DNA of 64,000 nucleotides. It comes from Polynucleobacter sp. 71A-WALBACH. Its GTDB lineage: Bacteria > Pseudomonadota > Gammaproteobacteria > Burkholderiales > Burkholderiaceae. The stretch covers positions 536,350-600,349 of the forward strand of contig NZ_JACVOP010000001.1 of assembly GCF_018882365.1 (NCBI RefSeq). Reading direction: 5' to 3'. Numbering within the stretch: the stretch's first letter is position 1; the number at the start of each line of letters is the position of its first letter. The notes beneath the pieces were generated by a model. It ran no database searches. It was not told where the DNA came from and saw only the letters and a program-made list of their open reading frames with translations. The position numbers and the translations under genes were made by a program. Below, in pieces: positions 40,103 to 48,248 of the stretch.

Positions 40103-40765
40103 TTGGCGCAAACCATTGCGATCGTTGACTACGGAATGGGTAACCTGCGTTCCGTATATCAAGCCTTTCATCATGTGGCGCCGGATGCCAATGTTGTGAT
40201 TGCGCACACCCCAGAAGAAATCATCTCTGCAGAGCGCGTTGTGCTTCCGGGGCAGGGCGCCATGCCAGATTGCATGAAGCATCTCGAGGAATCAGGCTTA
40301 TTGGAGGCCTTACTAGATGCCGCCAAAAATAAACCCCTATTAGGTGTTTGTGTAGGCGAACAGATGTTGTTTAACCAAAGTGCTGAAGTGCGGGCAAATT
40401 CCAATACAGCCTGGACTCCTTGCCTAGGATTGATTCCGGGTGAAGTTCGTCGTTTTGAGCTGGCCGGTGAATTACAACCAGATGGCTCTGCGTACAAGGT
40501 TCCACATATGGGTTGGAACCAGGTGCGCCAGGATCGCCAGCACCCAATATGGGACGGCATTCCCGATTTGACTAGTTTTTATTTTGTGCATAGTTACTAT
40601 GTTGTGCCGCAGCGCAAGGAAGATATTGCGGGCTCAACCGAATATGGGGATTGGTTTACTTCTGCTGTTGCAAGGGATAATATTTTTGCAACCCAATTTC
40701 ATCCAGAAAAAAGTGCAGAATACGGATTAAAGCTCTACAAAAATTTTGTTTCTTGGCAACCTTAA
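40103..40765 (+). CDS. hisH: Imidazole glycerol phosphate synthase, glutaminase subunit HisH
   Basis: Class I glutamine amidotransferase that feeds ammonia to HisF. The 220-residue protein starts at TTG 40103 ([20 protein letters not shown]); no ATG fits, and AGG lies 7 bases upstream. The catalytic cysteine is in [12 protein letters not shown], and the H/E pair is in [10 protein letters not shown]. The rare TTG start may limit its expression. Confidence 0.95.
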   Translation: MAQTIAIVDYGMGNLRSVYQAFHHVAPDANVVIAHTPEEIISAERVVLPGQGAMPDCMKHLEESGLLEALLDAAKNKPLLGVCVGEQMLFNQSAEVRANSNTAWTPCLGLIPGEVRRFELAGELQPDGSAYKVPHMGWNQVRQDRQHPIWDGIPDLTSFYFVHSYYVVPQRKEDIAGSTEYGDWFTSAVARDNIFATQFHPEKSAEYGLKLYKNFVSWQP

Positions 40766-40785
40766 TACTTTTCTAACCTACCGCT

Positions 40786-41547
40786 ATGCTGCTGATTCCC
40801 GCGATTGACTTAAAAGACGGCCACTGTGTTCGACTCGAACAGGGTGACATGGATAAAGCCACTGTGTTTTCTGAGGATCCAGGGGCGATGGCAACGCATT
40901 GGATTAGTAAGGGTGCACGTCGCTTGCATCTCGTCGATTTGAATGGCGCATTTGCTGGCAAGCTCAAAAATGAATCTGCAATCAAATCTATTTTGAAGGC
41001 AGTTGGTGATGAGATTCCTGTTCAATTGGGTGGTGGTATTCGTGATCTGGAAACTATTGAGCGCTTACTAGATGATGGTATTAGCACTGTCATTATTGGC
41101 ACAGCTGCAGTGAAGAGTCCTGGCTTTGTGCAAGATGCTTGTACTGCTTTCCCTGGCCACATCATGGTGGGTTTAGATGCGCGTGATGGCAAAGTAGCTA
41201 CTGACGGCTGGAGCAAGATTACGGGCCATGAAGTAATCGACCTTGCCAAAAAATTTGAAGATTATGGCGTTGAAGCAATTATCTATACCGACATTGGTCG
41301 CGATGGCATGATGAAGGGCATCAATATGGATGCCACAATTAAATTAGCGCAAGCGATTCGGATCCCGGTAATCGCTAGTGGTGGTCTATCAAACAATCAA
41401 GATATCGAGGCTCTTTGCGAGGCTGAAGCTGAAGGCATCATGGGTGTGATTGCGGGACGCTCAATTTACGCTGGCGATTTAGATCTCACTGCGGCTCAAA
41501 AATATGCAGATGAGTTAACACTCAAGTTCGCTAAGAAAATTATCTAG
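40786..41547 (+). CDS. hisA: ProFAR isomerase HisA
   Basis: Isomerises ProFAR to PRFAR by an Amadori rearrangement. The 253-residue TIM barrel begins [20 protein letters not shown], with the catalytic aspartate in AIDLKDG and the second in YTDIGRDGM. Phosphate-binding loops VQLGGGIRD and IASGGLSN are present. No clear Shine-Dalgarno precedes the ATG. Confidence 0.97.
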   Translation: MLLIPAIDLKDGHCVRLEQGDMDKATVFSEDPGAMATHWISKGARRLHLVDLNGAFAGKLKNESAIKSILKAVGDEIPVQLGGGIRDLETIERLLDDGISTVIIGTAAVKSPGFVQDACTAFPGHIMVGLDARDGKVATDGWSKITGHEVIDLAKKFEDYGVEAIIYTDIGRDGMMKGINMDATIKLAQAIRIPVIASGGLSNNQDIEALCEAEAEGIMGVIAGRSIYAGDLDLTAAQKYADELTLKFAKKII

Positions 41548-41558
41548 ATTGCTGATCA

Positions 41559-42317
41559 GTGCTAACTAAGAGAATCATTCCCTGTCTTGATGTCACGGCA
41601 GGGCGCGTTGTAAAAGGTGTGAACTTTGTGGGCTTGCGTGATGCAGGTGATCCTGTAGAGATTGCCAAGCGTTATGACACCCAAGGTGCGGATGAGCTTA
41701 CTTTCTTGGACATCACCGCCACTTCTGATGGGCGCGATCTAATATTGCACATCATTGAAGATGTTGCATCCCAAGTATTTATTCCTTTGACGGTTGGTGG
41801 AGGTGTACGTGCTGTAGCGGATGTACGCCGCTTACTCAACGCCGGTGCTGATAAGGTGAGCATGAACTCCTCTGCAGTCGCCAATCCAGATTTAGTGTCG
41901 GATGCTGCGGCCTATTACGGGTCGCAATGTATTGTTGTGGCGATTGATGCCAAGAAGACTGAGGCGGGTAATTGGGAAGTATTTACCCATGGCGGTAGAA
42001 CTGCCACTGGTATGGATGTAGTTGCATGGGCTTCTGAGGTTGCCAAACGTGGCGCTGGAGAAATTCTTCTCACCAGCATGAATCGCGATGGTAGCAAAGA
42101 TGGCTTTGATCTTGAATTAACTGCCGCAGTAAGTGATGCAGTGAGCGTGCCTGTAATTGCTTCTGGTGGTGTGGGTAATTTGCAGCATTTAGTGGATGGC
42201 ATTACTAAAGGCCATGCTGATGCTGTTCTTGCGGCAAGCATTTTTCATTATGGCGAATACACCGTTGGCCAGGCAAAAGAATATATGGCTAGCCAAGGCA
42301 TCCCTGTACGTCTTTGA
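41559..42317 (+). CDS. hisF: Imidazole glycerol phosphate synthase, cyclase subunit HisF
   Basis: Uses ammonia from HisH to cyclise PRFAR to IGP plus AICAR. The 252-residue TIM barrel starts at GTG 41559 ([20 protein letters not shown]). Catalytic aspartates are in CLDVTAG and LTSMNRDGS. It lies 11 bases after hisA. Confidence 0.97.
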   Translation: MLTKRIIPCLDVTAGRVVKGVNFVGLRDAGDPVEIAKRYDTQGADELTFLDITATSDGRDLILHIIEDVASQVFIPLTVGGGVRAVADVRRLLNAGADKVSMNSSAVANPDLVSDAAAYYGSQCIVVAIDAKKTEAGNWEVFTHGGRTATGMDVVAWASEVAKRGAGEILLTSMNRDGSKDGFDLELTAAVSDAVSVPVIASGGVGNLQHLVDGITKGHADAVLAASIFHYGEYTVGQAKEYMASQGIPVRL

Positions 42318-42356
42318 GTATAGGCAGATCAACAGAGAGAGTCATACTAGAGAGCC

Positions 42357-42761
42357 ATGAAAAATACCTTCACTCCAACTGAATCTATAGAAGCAGGTGC
42401 ATGGCTGGATGCGGTGACTTGGAATGAGCAAGGCCTGGTTCCCGTGATTGCGCAGGAAGTGGGTAGTAAAGATATTCTGATGATGGCCTGGATGAATCGC
42501 GATGCCTTATTGGCTACTTTGCGCTTAGGCGAGGCTGTGTATTGGACCCGCTCGAGGCAGAAGCTCTGGCATAAGGGTGAAGAATCTGGCCATACCCAAA
42601 AAGTAAAAGAAATCCGCCTTGACTGCGATGGCGATACGATTTTGCTCATGGTTGAGCAAAAAGATGGCATTGCCTGCCATACCGGCGAACATAGCTGTTT
42701 CTTTCTGCGGTGGGATTCAGGTAAATCCGCCTGGGTGGATGAGTCTAAGAGTCACAAATAA
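42357..42761 (+). CDS. hisI: Phosphoribosyl-AMP cyclohydrolase
   Basis: Opens the adenine ring of PR-AMP; zinc and magnesium dependent. The 134-residue protein is the separate cyclohydrolase, not fused to HisE. Motifs are [25 protein letters not shown] (magnesium) and the zinc cysteines/histidine in [13 protein letters not shown]. Confidence 0.96.
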   Translation: MKNTFTPTESIEAGAWLDAVTWNEQGLVPVIAQEVGSKDILMMAWMNRDALLATLRLGEAVYWTRSRQKLWHKGEESGHTQKVKEIRLDCDGDTILLMVEQKDGIACHTGEHSCFFLRWDSGKSAWVDESKSHK

Positions 42762-42793
42762 GGCCGTCTTCGTCTTCCCGGCAATAAAAGACA

Positions 42794-42805
42794 TAAAATC
42801 GCTTT
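42794..42805 (+). promoter_or_regulatory. Possible -10 element at hisE start
   Basis: TAAAAT (42794-42799) ends 6 bases before the hisE ATG; no Shine-Dalgarno is seen. This is the same geometry as at cutA, hisG and tnpB. No convincing -35. Confidence 0.3.
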
Positions 42806-43207
42806 ATGACTAGTCCAGCACAAAACCCTTCTAATTTAGATTCCGCTTTAGCTTATTTGGCCGATGTGGTGGATCAGCGACGTGATGCATTTAAGGCCGG
42901 TCAAGCAGATCCAAAGACCTCTTACACCGCGTTGCTTTTCTCCAAAGGGGATGACGGGATCCTCAAAAAGATTGGTGAAGAGGCGACTGAGGCGGTGATG
43001 GCAGCCAAGGATGCGCGTAACGCCAATTTAGCCCCTGAGCAGCAAAAGCTCCTGGTCGGCGAGATGGCAGACCTTTGGTTTCATTGCCTCATTGCCTTGT
43101 CCCAGTTTAGTTTGCGCCCAGAGGACGTTGTGGCGGAGCTCAATCGTCGCTTAGGCACTTCAGGCATTGAAGAGAAGGCGGCCAGAAAAGCTGCCGGGCA
43201 AGAGTAA
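42806..43207 (+). CDS. hisE: Phosphoribosyl-ATP pyrophosphohydrolase
   Basis: Hydrolyses PR-ATP to PR-AMP, the second pathway step. The 133-residue protein of the MazG-like fold has [20 protein letters not shown] and the metal-binding [12 protein letters not shown] and [13 protein letters not shown]. It is separate from hisI, as usual in Burkholderiales. Confidence 0.96.
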   Translation: MTSPAQNPSNLDSALAYLADVVDQRRDAFKAGQADPKTSYTALLFSKGDDGILKKIGEEATEAVMAAKDARNANLAPEQQKLLVGEMADLWFHCLIALSQFSLRPEDVVAELNRRLGTSGIEEKAARKAAGQE

Positions 43208-43253
43208 ATACAGCACAAAACCCAATAAATTAATCAAAATTAGAGGCAAAAGC

Positions 43254-43610
43254 GTGAGTCACGATCCTAATTGCTTGTTTTGCAAGATTTCCAAAGGGGA
43301 AATCCCATCCCAAAAGGTGTATGAGGATGAGGAGATTTATGCCTTTAAAGATATCAACCCGGCTGCGCCAGTTCACTTTTTAATGATTCCTAAGAAGCAT
43401 ATCTCTATGCTGGAGTCGGCAGAAGTGATCGATGCGCCATTGCTAGGTAGAATGATGGAATTAGCACCGCGTCTCGCCAAAGAGCAGGGCTGCCGTCCTG
43501 GAAAAGAGGGTGGCTTTAGATTGGTGGTGAACAATGGTGCGGATGGTGGGCAAGAGGTTTATCACTTGCACTTGCATGTGATGGGCGGTCCGCGCCCCTG
43601 GAAAAAATAG
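43254..43610 (+). CDS. hinT: HIT-family purine nucleoside phosphoramidase (HinT)
   Basis: Histidine-triad hydrolase of nucleoside phosphoramidates. The start chosen is GTG 43254 ([20 protein letters not shown], 118 residues) after AGAGG; the open frame upstream overlaps hisE and is not HIT-like. The triad is HLHLHVMGG near residues 104-112. The location between hisE and tatA is conserved in related genomes. Confidence 0.93.
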   Translation: MSHDPNCLFCKISKGEIPSQKVYEDEEIYAFKDINPAAPVHFLMIPKKHISMLESAEVIDAPLLGRMMELAPRLAKEQGCRPGKEGGFRLVVNNGADGGQEVYHLHLHVMGGPRPWKK

Positions 43611-43626
43611 TCCAAGGAGATTAAAA

Positions 43627-43860
43627 ATGGGTTCATTTAGCATTTGGCATTGGTTAATTGTTTTGGTAATCGTGATGTTGGTATTCGGTACCAAAAAATT
43701 ACGCAATATCGGTACTGACTTAGGTGGCGCCGTTAAGGGTTTCAAAGACGGTATGAAAACGTCTGAAGAGCCACAAGACAAAGCCAAGGATCAAATTCAG
43801 AGCGCTGATGCATCAACAGAGAAGACTGTGGATGTTCAGGCAAAAGACATCAATAAATAA
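43627..43860 (+). CDS. tatA: Twin-arginine translocase subunit TatA
   Basis: Forms the size-adaptable pore of the Tat pathway. The 77-residue protein has an N-terminal membrane helix ([20 protein letters not shown], residues 7-26), the [10 protein letters not shown] hinge, an amphipathic helix ([12 protein letters not shown]) and a charged tail. tatB and tatC follow. Confidence 0.95.
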   Translation: MGSFSIWHWLIVLVIVMLVFGTKKLRNIGTDLGGAVKGFKDGMKTSEEPQDKAKDQIQSADASTEKTVDVQAKDINK

Positions 43861-43886
43861 ATTGATGGAAATAATGCGCAGCTGCA

Positions 43887-44363
43887 ATGATTGATCTCGG
43901 AGTTTCGAAGCTTGCACTTATTGCAGTAGTTGCATTGGTGGTGGTTGGTCCCGAGCGCCTTCCTAAGGTTGCTCGCATGGCGGGTAATTTATTTGGACGT
44001 GCGCAACGTTACATAGCTGACGTGAAGTCGGAAGTTAGTCGCCAGATGGAAGTCGAAGAGTTCAAGAAACTTCGCGAAGAGAGCGCTTCAGTTTTCAAGG
44101 AAGTGGAAAGCAGTATTCAATCCACCGTTAATGAGGCGAATGCGAATCTCAGTGATCAAGCTGACATCTTTGAGAATAATTTCACTAGACCGCCCCTTGA
44201 TGAAAAAGAAGTCTTTCGTAAGTCTATCCGTCAAGGTCGTAAGAGTTGGGGTGTGAAACGGGCCGCTAGACCAGTTTGGTTTAAACACTCTACTGGATTA
44301 CGGTCAAGAGTTCAGTCTGGTGCTGCACGCATGAAACGCTTTCATCACAGCGCCAATAAGTAA
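43887..44363 (+). CDS. tatB: Twin-arginine translocase subunit TatB
   Basis: Signal-peptide receptor subunit with TatC. The 158-residue protein begins MIDLGVSKLALIAVVALVVV, one membrane helix, then GPERLPKVARMAGN (the GP..LP hinge) and a long amphipathic/coiled helix. The C-terminus is basic (RAARPVWFKHSTGLRSR) and specific to this lineage. Confidence 0.95.
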   Translation: MIDLGVSKLALIAVVALVVVGPERLPKVARMAGNLFGRAQRYIADVKSEVSRQMEVEEFKKLREESASVFKEVESSIQSTVNEANANLSDQADIFENNFTRPPLDEKEVFRKSIRQGRKSWGVKRAARPVWFKHSTGLRSRVQSGAARMKRFHHSANK

Positions 44364-44421
44364 CTCAGTGAATTAGTGACTCGACACCCTAAGCAAAACG
44401 CACATTAAAAATACTATTTAG

Positions 44422-45207
44422 ATGACTCAAAATAATTCAACAGAAGATTCGGGTTTACAAGAATCCTTCTTGTCTCATTTATTTGAGTTGCGCGATCGCA
44501 TTATTAAGGCGGCGATAGCCATCATTGTTGTATTTGTTTGTCTCGTATATTGGGCGCCGGATATTTTTCATTTATTTGCGCAACCACTCCTTCAGGCTCT
44601 TCCTGCTGGTGGCAAGATGATCGTCACGGATGTTACGGGCTCTTTCTTCGTTCCGATGAAGGTGACCATGCTGGTTGCTTTCTTAATTGCCCTACCAGTG
44701 GTGATGTATCAGTTGTGGGCCTTCATTGCCCCTGGTCTATACCAGCATGAGCGCAGACTGATTCTGCCTTTGGTAGTAAGTAGCTATAGCTTATTTATAT
44801 TTGGTATGGCTTTTGCTTACTTCTTGGTATTTCCAACGGTGTTTAGCTTCATGGCAAGCTACAACGCACCCTTGGGCGCGGAGATGTCTACTGATATCGA
44901 TAACTATCTTAGTTTTGCGATGACTACCTTTTTAGCTTTTGGCATTACCTTTGAGGTGCCGGTAGTTGTGGTGGTATTGGTTCGGATGGGCATGGTCCCT
45001 TTGGCCAAGCTCAAAGAGATTCGTCCTTATGTAATTGTTGGTGCATTTGTTATTTCGGCCGTCGTTACACCGCCTGATGTCTTATCCCAGCTTCTTTTGG
45101 CTGTTCCTATGAGCTTGCTCTATGAGTTGGGATTATTAGTGGCGCGATTCTATGTCCCTAAGCCATCTAGCGAAGACGAAACTCAGACTGCCTCTGCCGC
45201 CGATTGA
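44422..45207 (+). CDS. tatC: Twin-arginine translocase subunit TatC
   Basis: Six-helix membrane receptor for twin-arginine signal peptides. The 261-residue protein has FLSHLFELRDRIIKAAIAII, then PVVMYQLWAFIAPGLYQHER and FGITFEVPVVVVVLVRMGMV. The 3' end overlaps the converging Sel1-repeat gene by 25 bases. A likely client encoded here is the Rieske protein PetA. Confidence 0.97.
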   Translation: MTQNNSTEDSGLQESFLSHLFELRDRIIKAAIAIIVVFVCLVYWAPDIFHLFAQPLLQALPAGGKMIVTDVTGSFFVPMKVTMLVAFLIALPVVMYQLWAFIAPGLYQHERRLILPLVVSSYSLFIFGMAFAYFLVFPTVFSFMASYNAPLGAEMSTDIDNYLSFAMTTFLAFGITFEVPVVVVVLVRMGMVPLAKLKEIRPYVIVGAFVISAVVTPPDVLSQLLLAVPMSLLYELGLLVARFYVPKPSSEDETQTASAAD

Positions 45208-46643
45208 TTTTTCGCGAAGGTATCGGCAAGCCAAATAGTGACGCGGTCAAACCGATAGCGTCTTTGCCTTAAATTTCCCTCTATTTCAGATTCCGCACCC
45301 GCAAATGCTTTGCCAGCTGCCAGCAAGGTACGACGCTGTTGAATAGTATCAATCTGAATGAGTCTAGGCAGAATCTTTGGTAACTCCCAACGAATGTCCA
45401 CCACAACACAGTGTTCATGCTGAAGTTGCCCTACTTCGCAAAGAAGCAATTCTGCTTTACTGAGATTAAATTGATTCGCAACGATCAGGCGATGACACAT
45501 TAAGAGCCATTCTTCATCGAGTTTGTATTCAGCATGGTGATCAAGAGCTTTCTCCGCATACAGAGCTAATTCATGCCAATCATTCTTCTGGGGGTTTGGC
45601 GTACTTTCTAAAATCTTTCCCAATAACTCTTTTGCTTCAGCAACGCCTTGTTGGTGTGCTTGCCAAACCCAATAGGAAGCTTGTAGGCCACGTACCTTCT
45701 CTTCAATCTTCTCTCGCTTGCGCCATAGGTTTGCCCCTTTACGGAACTGGGCTTGGGCATGTCCTAAATCAGCAGCCCTATCAAAGCAGCGATCACTCTC
45801 AGCTGCGTTATAGCCAGAAAACTGTGGACGACGATAAATCTCACCAAGTGCAAACCAGGCATCTCGATCACCATCCTTAGCGGCAAGTTCTAACCAGTAA
45901 GCTGCTTTTTTTAATGAGGCGTTTGATTTACTGCTTTCGCTACTGACTCCATCAAACTGGGCAAGCTGTAAGCCTAGGGTGAGTTTGGCAGCTGTGAGAC
46001 CTAACTCTGCCGCCTTGATCAGCGCATCTTTATCCTGATTGGTAAGCCAAGAATCCCAGAGTGAGGACAGCGCCTCATTCTTTGGTTGTAACTTAATTAA
46101 GAGTTCTTTAGCGGGAGCTGTGAATGTAGATTCAGATTCAGCAAGGGCTAATAAAAAATTCTTAGCGATAATTTCTAAGGCAGAGAAGTCTTTACCGCCA
46201 TCCTGTTTCGCAATCCAATCGGCCAATGTAGTTTGCAAATCTTTGCGCAGTGGATTTAATAAGAGATCGATTAATTGCCACTGCGCTGCCTCACTCGAGA
46301 CACTCTGACCATTAGCAAGCTTCCAGAAGGAGTCCCAGCCGAACTTAAATGCGGGGGAGCTGAAGGTTTCAGCCAAAGGGACGGTTGATATTTGGCTGAA
46401 AACATCTATTAATTCTGGTGAAGTGCTTAAATCGGAGGGGGCTTCACCATCACTTGAGCTTGTCTCGCTAAGCAACTGATTTGTAATGGAAAAATAGGAT
46501 TTCTCTAACCAAATCAAGGCATTAGAGGGTTGAATTGGGGTATTAAAGGTGCCGTTAAGGTAGGCACTAGCTAGATTTTGTTGCGCAGAAACATCACCCA
46601 AGCGGGCGGATCTGAGGATTTTTAAGAATTCACGGCTTGCCAT
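45183..46643 (-). CDS. Sel1/TPR-repeat protein of unknown function
   Basis: Helical-repeat protein, probably a scaffold. The start chosen is ATG 46643 (MASREFLKILRSARLGDVSA, 486 residues); upstream in-frame starts lie in a region without coding character. Sel1-type repeats are visible, for example AALGLTAAKLTLGLQLAQFD, AYWLELAAKDGDRDAWFALG and DLGHAQAQFRKGANLWRK (about residues 235-345). No signal peptide or membrane segment is seen, so it is likely cytoplasmic. It converges on and overlaps tatC by 25 bases. The function is unknown. Confidence 0.85.
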   Translation of the reverse strand: MASREFLKILRSARLGDVSAQQNLASAYLNGTFNTPIQPSNALIWLEKSYFSITNQLLSETSSSDGEAPSDLSTSPELIDVFSQISTVPLAETFSSPAFKFGWDSFWKLANGQSVSSEAAQWQLIDLLLNPLRKDLQTTLADWIAKQDGGKDFSALEIIAKNFLLALAESESTFTAPAKELLIKLQPKNEALSSLWDSWLTNQDKDALIKAAELGLTAAKLTLGLQLAQFDGVSSESSKSNASLKKAAYWLELAAKDGDRDAWFALGEIYRRPQFSGYNAAESDRCFDRAADLGHAQAQFRKGANLWRKREKIEEKVRGLQASYWVWQAHQQGVAEAKELLGKILESTPNPQKNDWHELALYAEKALDHHAEYKLDEEWLLMCHRLIVANQFNLSKAELLLCEVGQLQHEHCVVVDIRWELPKILPRLIQIDTIQQRRTLLAAGKAFAGAESEIEGNLRQRRYRFDRVTIWLADTFAKNQSAAEAV

Positions 46644-46732
46644 ATGACAATTTTGACATCTAAGCCCCCAAAACACCCGAAAAGTATGGCCTTGTTGCCG
46701 TGATACAACAAAGAAAGCCAAAAAACTGCCTT

Positions 46733-46759
46733 TTGACAAGCAAAAAGAACTCCTAAATA
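46733..46759 (+). promoter_or_regulatory. Putative porin promoter
   Basis: TTGACA (46733-46738), a perfect -35, and TAAATA (46754-46759) with a 15-base spacer, about 90 bases before the porin ATG. The spacer is short, so this is tentative. The 208-base gap between the Sel1-repeat gene and the porin gene holds this element and a long leader, with no other gene seen. Confidence 0.4.
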
Positions 46760-46851
46760 CCCTGACCCCCAGTCTAGTAGGGCAAAAGAAGCAAAATTCG
46801 TAGGTCCCAGTTTTATTTGGGCATTACTTTCAATTTATGGAGATTTAAAGA

Positions 46852-48117
46852 ATGAAAAAATCGCTATTCGCAGTTGCTGCAGTAACAGCATTTGCTGGTG
46901 CAGCTCAAGCTCAATCAAGCGTAACCGTATACGGCCTGTTGGACGTTGGTTACATCGGTGGTAACTCACGCCTTACAAACAACAGCTCAGTTCCTGTTTC
47001 CAGAACTACTACTAACCAATTCGGTCAATCTGCTGAATCTACATCACGTTTGGGCTTCAAAGGTGTTGAAGATTTGGGTAACGGTACTTCAGCATTCTTC
47101 ACAGCTGAATTTGCGTTGTATCCACAAGATACAAATACTTCAGGAAACTCAAATGCTGGTCTCTTGAATCGTCAGACATTTGTAGGCTTGAAGAAGAATG
47201 GCATTGGCCAAACAGCTCTCGGTTTGCAACAAACTGGTATTTTTAACGCTGTTGCTGTAACTGACCCAGGTCAAATGAATAACGTTGTTGGTAACGTTGT
47301 TTACTCTTCATATGCAGGCGGCACATCAAATTCTGATTCTGGTGCAAACAGCATTGGATTTACAAACCGTATCTCTAACGTAATTACTTTCAAAACTGAT
47401 AACTTTGCTGGCTTTACAGCAAACGCTTTATATTCTTTGAATAACAAGAATCAAAATCAAGTAACTACAACAACAGTTACTTCTGGTGGTAACACTAATG
47501 CTGGTGGTTGGGGTATTGGCGCTGATTACACAATCCAGAAGTTCTATATCAATGCTCAATACCAAGCACTGAAACAGTTAACTACAGCTACTGATTTAGG
47601 TACTGCTGCTCAAGGTAACACTGCAATTTGGACTCAGCCACAAGCGAACGGCGCTACAACTGCTAGCACTGTAACTGGACAAGCTGTTACTGGAGCAATC
47701 GGAAACAACGTTCAGGACAACCAGTTCTACGCTGGTGCAACTTATGACTTCGGTATCTTGAAGGCCTATGCCCAGTATTTGAACCGTAAAGCTACTTCAA
47801 CTGTAAGCTCTAGCTATTTTGTTAAGCGTCAAGCTGAACAGATTGGTGTTCGTAGCTTCATCACTCCAACTATCGAAGCTTGGGCTTCTGCTGGTTTGGG
47901 TCGTTACACAGCTTTCGGTCAAAATAACGGAGCTGTTAACTTCAATGCATGGCAGTTGGGTTCTAACTACTACCTCAGCAAGCGCACAAACTTGTACGCT
48001 ATTTATGGTCAAACATTGTCCTCAACAGGTAGCTACATAACTGTTTCAGGTACAACTGTTGGCAACAATAGCTCCGGTGCAAGCAACTACGCAATTGGCG
48101 TACGCCACACTTTCTAA
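46852..48117 (+). CDS. General outer-membrane porin (Gram-negative porin family)
   Basis: Trimeric beta-barrel pore for small solutes. The 421-residue protein has a 20-residue signal peptide (MKKSLFAVAAVTAFAGAAQA), begins the mature barrel QSSVTVYGLLDVGYIGG and ends with the C-terminal phenylalanine of VRHTF needed for Bam insertion. Motifs SRLGFKGVEDLGNGTSAFF and FYAGATYDFGILKAYAQY are typical of betaproteobacterial OmpC-like porins. The leader carries GGAGA before the ATG. Codon usage looks like that of a highly expressed gene. Confidence 0.95.
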   Translation: MKKSLFAVAAVTAFAGAAQAQSSVTVYGLLDVGYIGGNSRLTNNSSVPVSRTTTNQFGQSAESTSRLGFKGVEDLGNGTSAFFTAEFALYPQDTNTSGNSNAGLLNRQTFVGLKKNGIGQTALGLQQTGIFNAVAVTDPGQMNNVVGNVVYSSYAGGTSNSDSGANSIGFTNRISNVITFKTDNFAGFTANALYSLNNKNQNQVTTTTVTSGGNTNAGGWGIGADYTIQKFYINAQYQALKQLTTATDLGTAAQGNTAIWTQPQANGATTASTVTGQAVTGAIGNNVQDNQFYAGATYDFGILKAYAQYLNRKATSTVSSSYFVKRQAEQIGVRSFITPTIEAWASAGLGRYTAFGQNNGAVNFNAWQLGSNYYLSKRTNLYAIYGQTLSSTGSYITVSGTTVGNNSSGASNYAIGVRHTF

Positions 48118-48123
48118 TTTGAC

Positions 48124-48139
48124 GCTAGCGTAAGCTAGC
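48124..48139 (+). repeat. Short palindromic hairpin after the porin stop
   Basis: GCTAGC-GTAA-GCTAGC, a perfect 6-bp stem 7 bases behind the stop. It could protect the mRNA 3' end; the real terminator lies 34 bases further. Confidence 0.4.
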
Positions 48140-48172
48140 TGAGAATTTCTAAGTAGCACGAAGCAATAAATT

Positions 48173-48203
48173 AACCCACTGTGGCAACACAGTGGGTTTT
48201 TTC
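48173..48203 (+). terminator. Intrinsic terminator of the porin gene
   Basis: Perfect 11-bp stem AACCCACTGTG / CACAGTGGGTT with a GCAA tetraloop, followed by a T-run. It also lies downstream of the converging GT41 gene. Confidence 0.93.
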
Positions 48204-48248
48204 TTTGGGTAAAAGCGCCGCGCAGAAACTGCGGAAATTAAGTACGAG

